Assembly: GCA_021846485.1 (NCBI GenBank)
Contig: JAJZWW010000149.1
Span: 1-7,543, forward strand
Direction of reading: 5' to 3'
DNA: 7,543 nt
Source: Actinomycetes bacterium
GTDB lineage: Bacteria; Actinomycetota; Acidimicrobiia; Acidimicrobiales; Palsa-688
The translations under genes were made by a program, and so were the position numbers. Under the pieces are notes generated by a model that saw nothing but the letters and a program-made list of their open reading frames with translations, was not told where the DNA came from and did no database searches. Each line of letters starts with the position of its first letter. Position 1 is the stretch's first letter. This document shows, piece after piece, positions 1 through 6,549 of this stretch.

Positions 1-815
1 CGGCGATCGCCGACCTGTTCGGCAACGGCCGGAACGAGATCGTCGAGGGCGGAGCGTCGACGGCCAACCCCTACCTCCACCCGCCGTACCGCAACGGCGG
101 TCACCTGCGCATCCTCTCCGACACCGGGCACCTGTTGTGCGTCCACAACACCAACGAGGAGGTCGACTCCTCCCCCGCCGTCGGCCGCTTCCTCGCCCGG
201 GGGGCGGTGGGCGTCGTCGCCGGGACCGGCACGTTCTACAAGGGGGTGTCCGACGAGGACGCGGTGATCGCGATGACCACCTCGTGCCACGTCGCGTGGG
301 AGGACCACCTGGCCGGCTCGACCGCCGACAGCCCGGCGCTGGTCGCCGCCCTGCCCGGAGCCGGCCAACAGGTCGCCATGGGGACCGCCGGACCGCACGG
401 GGGCTACGCCTACCTCCTCGACGGATCCGACGGCCGGGTCGTCTGGCGCCGGGCGCTCGCCGGCTCGGTCGTCGGGGGCATCACCAGCGCCGACCTCGGC
501 GGCAGCTTCGCGGGCCGGCCCTACCAGGACCTGCTCGTGCCGACGACCGCCGGCCTCTACGTCCTCGACGGCCGCAGCGGGACGGTCCTCGCCCGGGTGC
601 CGGGCATCGGCCTGCAGTCGTCGGTCCTCGTGACCGGAGACGCGGACGGGCTGCTCGGGCTCACCCTCGCCGGCTACGACGGCTACGACCAGGGGGAGGT
701 GCTGCACCTGGAGGTGACCGGGACCCGCGGAGCGCTCGCCGACGAGGCCGGCGCGTGGCCGATGTTCCACCACGACCCGCAGCTCACCGGCTCCACCCTG
801 CCCAGCCTCCGCTGA
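1..815 (+). CDS. FG-GAP / PQQ-like beta-propeller protein, C-terminal part
   Basis: This is the 3' end of a gene whose start lies left of the window. The reading frame is open from base 3, giving 270 visible residues, and ends at the TGA at 813-815. The first residues (AIADLFGNGRNEIVEGG) resemble an FG-GAP/VCBS-type propeller repeat. Two blade-like strands of the PQQ/WD40-like type follow: YLLDGSDGRVVW (about residues 137-148) and LYVLDGRSGTVLAR (185-198). The end carries WPMFHHDPQLTG (252-263), a motif common in secreted PQQ-like and FG-GAP propeller proteins. Such proteins are usually exported or surface-bound and bind ligands or sugars, but no specific substrate can be read here. No signal peptide can be assessed because the N-terminus is missing. 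The gene converges on the Wzt-like gene with only 14 bases between stop codons. An internal TTG at 135 is not needed as a start because the frame continues upstream with good similarity. Confidence 0.8.
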   Translation, partial: AIADLFGNGRNEIVEGGASTANPYLHPPYRNGGHLRILSDTGHLLCVHNTNEEVDSSPAVGRFLARGAVGVVAGTGTFYKGVSDEDAVIAMTTSCHVAWEDHLAGSTADSPALVAALPGAGQQVAMGTAGPHGGYAYLLDGSDGRVVWRRALAGSVVGGITSADLGGSFAGRPYQDLLVPTTAGLYVLDGRSGTVLARVPGIGLQSSVLVTGDADGLLGLTLAGYDGYDQGEVLHLEVTGTRGALADEAGAWPMFHHDPQLTGSTLPSLR

Positions 816-834
816 GCCGCCCCGCCGGCTCAGC
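811..834. terminator. Bidirectional hairpin between convergent genes
   Basis: A perfect 9-bp inverted repeat (811-819 GCTGAGCCG, 826-834 CGGCTCAGC) surrounds a 6-base loop. It lies exactly at the convergent junction. The TGA of the left gene (813-815) lies in one arm and the stop of the right gene (TGA on the minus strand, 830-832) lies in the other. Neither side is followed by a T-run, which is common for actinobacterial terminators. I infer a two-way terminator; the fold is seen, the function is not proven. Confidence 0.55.
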
Positions 835-2029
835 CCTCTGGGGCGATCTCCCAACGGGGCGAGAGCGTCGTCACCCCCCACTCCTCGTGGATGCTGCCGC
901 GCTCCACGTCGAAGCGCAAGAGGTTCTGTCGCTGGTCGAAGACCTTCATCATCGTGAGGTCGCTCAGCACCGGGGTGAGGTCGTAGGTGCCCGGCAGGAG
1001 GCGCACCTCGTCGAGGCGTAGGTCGACGTGGCCGAGTCCGTCGAGCTTGTCGGGCACGCAGCCCTCGGCGCGGGTGTTGGGAGCGGAGACCGGCTGGCCG
1101 GTGATCGTCGCCAGGTAGCAGGCGAACACCGGCTGGGCGACCGGCTCGTGCATCTCGTAGTGGATCCGGATCGTCGCCGGCGCCCCGCTCACCAGCCGGT
1201 CCACCCGCCGGCCGGCCTCGTCGAGCAGCTCGACGCGGCTGACCTGCCCCTCGCCGCTGCCCCAGCGGGGGTGGCCGGAGCCGTCGGTCTCCCGGCCGAC
1301 CTGCACCGATCCGGTGTAGTGCTCGATCACGTCGCGGGTGTCGCCGATCTCCCTCACCCGGCCGTGCTCCATCCACGCCACCCGGTCGCACATGTTCTGC
1401 ACCGAGGTCATCGCGTGGGACACGAGGACGATCGTGCAGCCCTGCGCCTTCAGGTCGGCGAACTGCTCGTTGCACCTGCGCTGGAAGTTCTCGTCGCCGA
1501 CCGCGAGCACCTCGTCGACGAGCAGCACCTCGGGGTCGACGTTGATCGCGACCGAGAAGCCGAGGCGGACGTACATGCCGGAGGAGTAGTTCTTCACCGG
1601 CTCGTCGATGAACTTCCCGATCCCGGCGAACTCGACGATCCCGTCGAACCGGCGCCGCAGCTCCTTCTGGGTGAGACCGAGGATCGCCCCGTTCAAGAAC
1701 ACGTTCTCCCGGCCGGTCAGCTCGGGGTGGAAGCCGGCACCGAGCTCGAGGAGGGCCGAGACCTTGCCGTTGATGGCTATCCGGCCGGACTCCGGCCGGT
1801 AGATCCTGGTCAGGCACTTGAGCATCGTGCTCTTGCCCGAGCCGTTCTCCCCGATGAGCCCGAACGCCTCGCCCCGAGCCACCTCGAAGCTCACGTCCCG
1901 GACCGCCCAGAAGTCCTCGGCGACGACCCGCCGGCCGCGCATGATCGTCGCCTTGAGGGAGTTGTTCTTCTCCTTGAACAGCCGGAACTTCTTCGAGACG
2001 TGCTCGACTTCGACCGCCGCCTCCCTCAC
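830..2029 (-). CDS. Wzt-type polysaccharide ABC exporter ATPase with C-terminal carbohydrate-binding domain
   Basis: This is the nucleotide-binding subunit of an ABC exporter for O-antigen, teichoic-acid or similar polysaccharides (Wzt/TagH/RfbB family). With the chosen start it is 399 aa. Residues 1-240 are the ATPase: Walker A GENGSGKST at 60-68, signature YSSGMYVRLGF at 148-158, Walker B VLLVDEVLAVGD at 168-179 with Glu173, and the switch His205 in SHAMTSV. Residues about 265-395 form a second, beta-rich domain (for example SGAPATIRIHYE) that matches the position and look of the Wzt C-terminal domain, which in characterised Wzt proteins recognises the capped end of the glycan. I chose GTG at 2029: it lies 4 bases after the permease stop, GAGGAG sits about 10 bases upstream, and the protein then begins just before the ABC core. 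A GTG at 2059 would overlap the permease by 26 bases and is less likely. It is co-directional with its partner permease. The exported glycan is unknown. Confidence 0.92.
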   Translation of the reverse strand: MREAAVEVEHVSKKFRLFKEKNNSLKATIMRGRRVVAEDFWAVRDVSFEVARGEAFGLIGENGSGKSTMLKCLTRIYRPESGRIAINGKVSALLELGAGFHPELTGRENVFLNGAILGLTQKELRRRFDGIVEFAGIGKFIDEPVKNYSSGMYVRLGFSVAINVDPEVLLVDEVLAVGDENFQRRCNEQFADLKAQGCTIVLVSHAMTSVQNMCDRVAWMEHGRVREIGDTRDVIEHYTGSVQVGRETDGSGHPRWGSGEGQVSRVELLDEAGRRVDRLVSGAPATIRIHYEMHEPVAQPVFACYLATITGQPVSAPNTRAEGCVPDKLDGLGHVDLRLDEVRLLPGTYDLTPVLSDLTMMKVFDQRQNLLRFDVERGSIHEEWGVTTLSPRWEIAPEG

Positions 2030-2033
2030 CGCG

Positions 2034-2858
2034 TCACAGCTCCTCGGCCAGTCGGGCACCCATGCGCTCGAAGACCCGCAGCCCGACCACCAGCGCCCCG
2101 AGCGCCCAGGCGGCGAAGTAGAGCAGCGCCCACCCGCCGGGGGCCCTCCCGTAGAACATCGTGTCTCGGAACATGCTCGCCATCTCGGTCATGGGGTTGA
2201 TCTCGAGGACCTGCAGGGCGGGGATGTGGGTTCCGGGGAGGTGGTGGCCGGCGAGGACGGTCGTCGGGTACACGATGGGGGTGGCATAGAGCCAGAGCAG
2301 GAAGAAGATCGACAAGAAGTGCTCGATGTCGCGGAAGTAGACGTTGAGCACGCTGAACAGCAAGCCGAGGCCGAGGCCGAAGACGGTGGTGAGCGCGACC
2401 AGCACGACGGTCATCGGCAGCCACTCGATCGCCCAGTAGTCACCGAAGGTGAGCAGCACCACGAGCAACAGCCCCATCTCGATCAGGTGGGACACCAGGG
2501 CCGCGCCGACGCTCGACGCCGGCAGCAGCTCGCGGGGGAAGTAGGTCTTCTTGATCAGGTTGGCGTTGCTGATCAGGCTCCCGACCGAGCCCATCACGCC
2601 GATCGTGAAGTAGTTCCACGGGAGGAGGGCGCACAGCAGGTAGAGGGCGTAGACCTGCAGGTGAGAGGGTCCCCCCGCCGGGGGGTGGGCGTGGAACAGC
2701 ACCCCGAAGAGCACCGTGTAGACCAAGGTGTTGGCCAACGGGTTGAGCAGCGACCAGGCCCAGCCGAGGAACGACCGCTTGTACTTCGAGCGCAGCTCGC
2801 GCAGGGTGAGGTTGTTGTACAGCTCCCGGGAGCTGCGGTACTCGGCCAAGGTGGTCAC
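2034..2858 (-). CDS. Wzm-type polysaccharide ABC exporter permease
   Basis: This is the membrane subunit (ABC-2 type, Wzm/TagG/RfbA family) that pairs with the ATPase gene just downstream to flip or export an undecaprenyl- or lipid-linked glycan. It is 274 aa, usual for the family. The N-terminal amphipathic segment NLTLRELRSKYKRSFLGWAW (16-35) followed by SLLNPL is characteristic, as is the cytoplasmic loop LIKKTYFPRELLP (101-113). I count six likely membrane spans near residues 36-55, 68-90, 116-138, 147-172, 179-202 and 242-260. The start is GTG at 2858, which overlaps the stop of the upstream UPF0104 gene in a GTGA (2855-2858). No clear Shine-Dalgarno is visible, so translation probably depends on coupling. 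The frame stays open far upstream to 3545, but that part is a Gly/Pro/Arg-rich antisense-like shadow of the upstream gene and was excluded. Confidence 0.92.
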   Translation of the reverse strand: MTTLAEYRSSRELYNNLTLRELRSKYKRSFLGWAWSLLNPLANTLVYTVLFGVLFHAHPPAGGPSHLQVYALYLLCALLPWNYFTIGVMGSVGSLISNANLIKKTYFPRELLPASSVGAALVSHLIEMGLLLVVLLTFGDYWAIEWLPMTVVLVALTTVFGLGLGLLFSVLNVYFRDIEHFLSIFFLLWLYATPIVYPTTVLAGHHLPGTHIPALQVLEINPMTEMASMFRDTMFYGRAPGGWALLYFAAWALGALVVGLRVFERMGARLAEEL

Positions 2859-4165
2859 GGCCGGCGCGTTCCCGGGCGCGAGGTCATCGCGCCCATCGTA
2901 GTGGTGAGCCTGCCGCCTCCCCGGCGCCCCCGGGCCAGGGGGGCCGCGGCGTGCGCCACCCGGCGCTTCACCCGCGCCCACCGTCGGGCGGCGACCCCCG
3001 GGGCCGGGTCGACCTGGAGGGAGAAGTAGGCTGCTCCCCCCACGGGGATCGGCGCCCAGAAGTTGACCAGCCGGTAGGAGATGACCCCGAACAGGGCTAT
3101 CGCCCGGGTGGTGTGGAACCCGACCATGGCGGTGGTGAGGGTGGCCTCCACCACCCCGAGGCCCGCCGGGCTGACCGGGAGGGCGGCGAGGACGTTGGCG
3201 AGGCCGTAGGACACGAGCAGGCCGTCGGGGTTGACCCAGTGCCCGAAGGCCCCGACGAAGACCTCGAGGCTGGCCGCGTCGAGGAGCCAGTTGGCGACCG
3301 CCCAGGCCGTGGCCCGGGCCAGGGAGCGGCGGTCCCGGCCGAGCTCGGTCATCCGCACGCCGAGCGCGAAGAAGTGGTTGCGGACGACTTCGGGGTCGAC
3401 GAGGGGGAGGCGGTCGGCGACCCGGTAGATCACCAGCCCGGCGCGCTCGGCACCCCGGGTGAAGGCGAGGACCAGGCCGACGAACAGCCCTACGAGGACC
3501 ACGCCGACCGCTGCCGCCCCCAGGTACAGCGGGGAGACCCCCCACACCGGGATGGAGACCACCAGGGCCACCCAGAACACCACATTGAGCACCAGCGCCG
3601 ACCCGAGCGCTTGGGTGGCGAGGGCGAAGCCGGCGTCGGTGCGGTCCACGCCGGCGGCGGAGAGCAGGCGGTAGCCGAGGCCCGGGCCGGCCGCCGAGCC
3701 GCCCGGCACGCAGTGGCTCACCGACAGGGTGGCCAGCTGGATCCGCAACAGGCGGAAGAAGCCGGGGTCGGAGCCGGCGGGGAGCACCGACCGGGTGGTC
3801 ATGGTGTAGGCGAGGAGCGAGGCCGCCTCCAGCGCGACGCCGGCGAGCAGGAGCACCGGGTCCACGTCGAGGAGGGTGTGGAAGGCGTCTCGGGTGCCGG
3901 CGATCTGGGGCACGACCAGGTACTCGACGACCAGGGCGAGCACCAGCAGGCGGCCCACGTGCACGACCGGCGCCGGCAGGAACCTCCGCAGCCCCCTCCG
4001 GCGCAGCGCTCCAGCCTGCTCCGACAGCGGGTCCCCCGCGGGTCCCCCGGTCGCCTCGGGTCCCGCGGTCGCCTCGGCTGGCACGGTCCTCTCCGGTCCC
4101 GCCGCCTCCTCGGGCACCGGGGCCGCGAGGTCGGAGAACGTGTCCGGGGAAAGGTGTGCCGACAT
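2855..4165 (-). CDS. UPF0104 / lysyl-PG-synthase-TM-like (flippase-like) membrane protein
   Basis: A 436-aa polytopic membrane protein of the family that includes the membrane part of MprF/lysylphosphatidylglycerol synthase and many uncharacterised flippase-like proteins. Family-type motifs are SVSHCVPGGSAAG (148-160) and PVSPAGLGVVEATL (330-343). Probable spans lie near 70-87, 102-121, 183-205, 212-236, 285-305, 318-345 and 355-381. Residues 1-60 are Ala/Pro/Gly/Glu-rich and probably disordered, with an imperfect hexapeptide repeat (EATAGP, EATGGP) around 31-42. The C-terminus after residue 390 is strongly basic. Family members are proposed to move or modify lipid-linked molecules. Placement directly before wzm/wzt suggests a role in the same glycan pathway, but this is inference. 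The ATG at 4165 is the first reasonable start after the rdgB stop, 49 bases away. It lacks a clear Shine-Dalgarno, so the start is uncertain and GTG codons inside the disordered segment are alternatives. Confidence 0.82.
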   Translation of the reverse strand: MSAHLSPDTFSDLAAPVPEEAAGPERTVPAEATAGPEATGGPAGDPLSEQAGALRRRGLRRFLPAPVVHVGRLLVLALVVEYLVVPQIAGTRDAFHTLLDVDPVLLLAGVALEAASLLAYTMTTRSVLPAGSDPGFFRLLRIQLATLSVSHCVPGGSAAGPGLGYRLLSAAGVDRTDAGFALATQALGSALVLNVVFWVALVVSIPVWGVSPLYLGAAAVGVVLVGLFVGLVLAFTRGAERAGLVIYRVADRLPLVDPEVVRNHFFALGVRMTELGRDRRSLARATAWAVANWLLDAASLEVFVGAFGHWVNPDGLLVSYGLANVLAALPVSPAGLGVVEATLTTAMVGFHTTRAIALFGVISYRLVNFWAPIPVGGAAYFSLQVDPAPGVAARRWARVKRRVAHAAAPLARGRRGGGRLTTTMGAMTSRPGTRRP

Positions 4166-4214
4166 GGTCCGGTCGGCGGCCGGTGGGCTGAGCCGCCCGG
4201 GCCGCTGGACGATG

Positions 4215-4838
4215 CTACCGGGGGCCGGTCGCCCTGCGGTCGTCCCCCCCTGCCGCCAGCCTGACCGCCAGGTCGGCCAGTGCCCGGGCCCGGTGCGAGA
4301 GGCGGTGCTTGTCGGCGGGGGCCATCTCGGCGAAGGTCCTCCCGTCGCCCTCCGCGGGCACGAACACCGGGTCGTAGCCGAACCCGCGCTCACCGCGGGC
4401 ACGCTCGGCGATCGCCCCCTCCACCGAGCCGGCGGCGAGCACCTCGCGCCCGTCGGGCCAGCGGGCGAGGGCTACGGTGCGGAACCGCGCGGTGCGCTCG
4501 CCGGCAGGGACGCCCTCGAGGGCGCGCAACAAGGCCCGGACGTTGTCCGCGTAGGTGGCGCCCGGGCCGGCGTAGCGGGCGGAGCGCACCCCGGGAGCCC
4601 CACCGAGGGCGTCCACTTCGAGGCCGGTGTCGTCGGCGACCGCCGGAGCGCCGGCGAAGCCGACGACCGCAACCGCCTTGAGCCGGGCGTTGTCCTCCAG
4701 GGTCTCGCCCGTCTCGTCCACCTCGCCCAGGGCGTCGGGGCGGGGCAGGAGCCGCACGGCGTAGCCGAGGATCTCGGCGATCTCCCTGGCCTTGTCGGGG
4801 TTGGCGGTCGCGAGGACCAGCTCGGGGGAGTCGCTCAC
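4215..4838 (-). CDS. rdgB: RdgB/HAM1 family XTP/dITP diphosphatase
   Basis: This enzyme hydrolyses non-canonical purine nucleoside triphosphates (XTP, ITP, dITP) to the monophosphate and pyrophosphate, keeping them out of DNA and RNA; it is cytosolic. It is 207 aa, typical for the family. Motifs in order: ATANPDKAREIAEIL (10-24), the nucleotide-binding start; GETLEDNARLKA (44-55); VADDTGLEVDALGGAPGVRSARYAG (67-91), written here as two halves around the catalytic Asp pair at 69-70; GFGYDPVF (152-159); and KHRLSHRARAL (177-187). The last motif is usually SHRG in this family; here an Ala follows the Arg. The start is GTG at 4838, which overlaps the rph stop by GTGA (4835-4838), so translation is probably coupled to rph. 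The rph-rdgB pair is a common actinobacterial arrangement (Rv1340-Rv1341 in M. tuberculosis). The frame upstream of 4838 is a shadow of rph. Confidence 0.95.
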   Translation of the reverse strand: MSDSPELVLATANPDKAREIAEILGYAVRLLPRPDALGEVDETGETLEDNARLKAVAVVGFAGAPAVADDTGLEVDALGGAPGVRSARYAGPGATYADNVRALLRALEGVPAGERTARFRTVALARWPDGREVLAAGSVEGAIAERARGERGFGYDPVFVPAEGDGRTFAEMAPADKHRLSHRARALADLAVRLAAGGDDRRATGPR

Positions 4839-5575
4839 GGCCGAGGCGGGGGCGGCTCGGCGAGCAGCGCCGCCTCGGCGTCGACCAGGCGGCGGGTACC
4901 GGCGCCGGCGAGGTCGAGGAGCTCGTCGAGCCCGCTGCGGGAGAACGGCGCCCCCTCGGCAGTACCCTGGACCTCGACGAAGCGACCCGAGGCGGTCATC
5001 ACCACGTTCATGTCGACCTCCGCGCGGCGGTCCTCCTCGTAGGCGAGGTCGAGCCGGGCCTCGCCGTCGACCAGCCCGACCGACACCGCGGCCAGCGCCT
5101 CCCGCAGCGGATGGGCCGGTACCCGCCCGGCCGCGACCAGGCGGCTGAGAGCGTCGTGGAGGGCGACATATCCCCCGCAGACGCTCGCTGTGCGGGTGCC
5201 CCCGTCGGCTTGCAGCACGTCGCAGTCGACGGTGACCTGGACTTCGCCCATCACGGTCAGGTCGGTCACCGCCCGCAGCGACCTCCCGATCAGCCGCTGG
5301 ATCTCCTGAGTCCGCCCGGACTGGCGACCCCGGGCCGCCTCCCGGTCGACCCGCTCCGCGGAGGAGCCGGGCAGCATCGAGTACTCGGCGGTCACCCACC
5401 CCCGGCCGCTGCCGCGCATCCAGCGGGGCACGTCCTCGGCGACCGACGCAGTGCAGAGCACCACGGTGCGGCCGACCCGGATGAGCACCGAGCCCGCGGC
5501 GAAGCTCGTGTAGTCCCGAACCAGCTCGACCGGTCTCAGCTCGTCGGGCTCCCGCCCGTCCCCACGCTTGGTCAC
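4835..5575 (-). CDS. rph: Ribonuclease PH
   Basis: A phosphate-dependent 3'-to-5' exoribonuclease that trims tRNA precursors at the 3' end; it works as a hexameric ring in the cytosol. It is 246 aa, the usual length. Visible signatures are RGDGREPDELRP (4-15), the phosphate-binding Arg in RTQEIQRLIGRSLRAV (88-103), VDCDVLQADGGTRTAS (116-131) with the GGTRT phosphate loop, and LDLAYEEDRRAEVDMNVV (175-192) carrying the conserved acidic residues Asp182 and Asp188. All key residues seem present, so it should be active, unlike the truncated form in E. coli K-12. GTG at 5575 is the chosen start because the protein then begins exactly at the family's N-terminus. It lies 23 bases after the cysM stop; that gap folds into a hairpin with AGGG in the loop. 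The gene ends in the GTGA overlap with rdgB. Confidence 0.96.
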   Translation of the reverse strand: MTKRGDGREPDELRPVELVRDYTSFAAGSVLIRVGRTVVLCTASVAEDVPRWMRGSGRGWVTAEYSMLPGSSAERVDREAARGRQSGRTQEIQRLIGRSLRAVTDLTVMGEVQVTVDCDVLQADGGTRTASVCGGYVALHDALSRLVAAGRVPAHPLREALAAVSVGLVDGEARLDLAYEEDRRAEVDMNVVMTASGRFVEVQGTAEGAPFSRSGLDELLDLAGAGTRRLVDAEAALLAEPPPPRP

Positions 5576-5597
5576 CGGGCGGACCCTAGCCGCCCGG
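5575..5597 (-). promoter_or_regulatory. Hairpin filling the cysM-rph gap, with AGGG in its loop
   Basis: An 8-bp perfect inverted repeat (5575-5582 CCGGGCGG, 5590-5597 CCGCCCGG) with a 7-base loop lies between the cysM stop and the rph start. On the transcript the loop reads CUAGGGU, so the only Shine-Dalgarno-like AGGG is presented in the loop, and the last paired base is the first G of the rph GTG. It could act as an attenuator, a processing site or a translation-control element. The fold is seen; the role is inferred. Confidence 0.4.
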
Positions 5598-5598
5598 A

Positions 5599-6546
5599 TC
5601 AGAAGTAGATCACCGACCGGGCGCGCTCGGTGACCGCATCGACGTCGTCGGTCCACGCCCCGGTGGAGAGGTACTTCCATCCGGCGTCGCAGACCATGGC
5701 GACGATCACCCCGCTGTCGATCTCCTCCGCGCACCGGGCGGCCGCGGCGACGATCGCCCCCGAGGAGATGCCGGCGAATATGCCCACCTCGGCGAGGCGG
5801 CGCACCCAGAGGATGCTCTCCTTCGGGCCGACGACCCGGCTTCGGTCGAGCAGCTCGAAGCCGTCGTTGTCGGTGAACACCGGCGGGATGAAGCCCTCGT
5901 CCAGGCTCTTCAGCCCGTCGACCATCTCCCCCGCCGGCGGCTGCACCGCCCACAGCTGGATGTCGGGGTTCTCCTGCTTCAAGAAGCGCCCCACCCCCAT
6001 GAGGGTCCCGGCGGTGCCGAGCCCGGCGACGAAGTGGGTGATCTCCGGGCAGTCCCGCCAGATCTCCGGCCCGGTCCCCTCGAAGTGGGCCTTGGGGTTG
6101 GCCGGGTTGGCGTACTGGTAGGGGAACCACCACTCGGGGTGCTCGGCGGCGAGCGCCTGGGCCCGGCGCATCGCCCCGTTTGACCCCTCGGAGGCGGGCG
6201 AGGGGATGATCTCGGCCCCCCACGCCTCGAGCAGCTGGCGGCGCTCGATCGACACGTTCTCGGGCAGGACGATCTTCACCGGGTAGCCCTTGATCCGCCC
6301 GATCATCGCCAGGGCGATGCCGGTGTTGCCCGAGGACGACTCGAGGATCTGCTGGCCGGGGCGGAGGCTGCCGTCCTTCTCCGCCTCGTCGATCATCGCC
6401 AGCGCAGCCCGGTCCTTCACCGACCCGCCCGGGTTCTGGCCCTCGAGCTTCACCAGCATCGCCGCCCGCGGGTTGGGGCTCAGCTGGCTCACGTCGACCA
6501 GGGGGGGGTTGCCGACCAGCTCGAGGACGCTCTGGTAGCGGGCCAC
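5599..6546 (-). CDS. cysM: CysM: CysO-thiocarboxylate-dependent cysteine synthase (PLP enzyme)
   Basis: A fold-type II PLP enzyme of the cysteine synthase family, 315 aa. Placement directly after cysO and mec marks it as the CysM that, in M. tuberculosis, uses O-phosphoserine and the thiocarboxylate of CysO to form a CysO-cysteine adduct. The PLP lysine is Lys44 in GGSVKDRAA, the substrate-binding loop is SGNTG (72-76), and the PLP-phosphate loop is GLGTAGT (175-181). The stretch ERRQLLEAWGAEII (101-114) and the end DAGWKYLSTGAW (287-298) match the M. tuberculosis protein closely as I recall it. The C-terminal tail that caps the active site there is present with equal length. At the position of M. 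tuberculosis Arg220, which binds the substrate phosphate, this protein has Lys213. The start is GTG at 6546, 3 bases after the cysO stop. A classical O-acetylserine sulfhydrylase role is the alternative, but context argues for the CysO route. Confidence 0.93.
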   Translation of the reverse strand: MARYQSVLELVGNPPLVDVSQLSPNPRAAMLVKLEGQNPGGSVKDRAALAMIDEAEKDGSLRPGQQILESSSGNTGIALAMIGRIKGYPVKIVLPENVSIERRQLLEAWGAEIIPSPASEGSNGAMRRAQALAAEHPEWWFPYQYANPANPKAHFEGTGPEIWRDCPEITHFVAGLGTAGTLMGVGRFLKQENPDIQLWAVQPPAGEMVDGLKSLDEGFIPPVFTDNDGFELLDRSRVVGPKESILWVRRLAEVGIFAGISSGAIVAAAARCAEEIDSGVIVAMVCDAGWKYLSTGAWTDDVDAVTERARSVIYF

Positions 6547-6549
6547 TGC

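Noticed and set aside
137..1021. Long + strand frame overlapping the propeller gene and the wzt end
   Set aside because: Arg/Pro-rich frame-shifted shadow of the propeller gene, with no recognisable motif.
1781..1799. Two CCGGCCGG palindromes 11 bases apart inside the wzt-like gene
   Set aside because: They fall in the normal coding of the ATPase just after Walker A (TRIYRPESGRIAI) and are explained by GC-rich codons for Arg, Pro and Gly.
2859..3545. Upstream extension of the permease frame to 3545
   Set aside because: The extra 229 residues are Gly/Pro/Arg-rich and overlap the UPF0104 gene in another frame; family similarity starts right after the GTG at 2858.
4166..4214. Possible promoter in the rdgB-UPF0104 gap
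   Set aside because: No TANNNT-like -10 box or other recognisable signal was seen in these 49 bases.
1028..5042. Several long + strand open frames (for example 1028-2200, 1818-3029, 2951-4264, 3876-5042) opposite the minus-strand genes
   Set aside because: They are antisense to clearly recognisable genes, are rich in Arg, Pro, Gly, His and Glu without domain motifs, and are expected by-products of GC-rich codon use.
4839..5399. N-terminal extension of the rdgB frame
   Set aside because: It runs through rph in another frame; the family N-terminus (LVLATANPDK) begins just after the GTG at 4838.
5576..6223. N-terminal extension of the rph frame into cysM
   Set aside because: The extra residues are a shadow of cysM; the RNase PH N-terminus (RGDGREPDELRP) starts right after the GTG at 5575.
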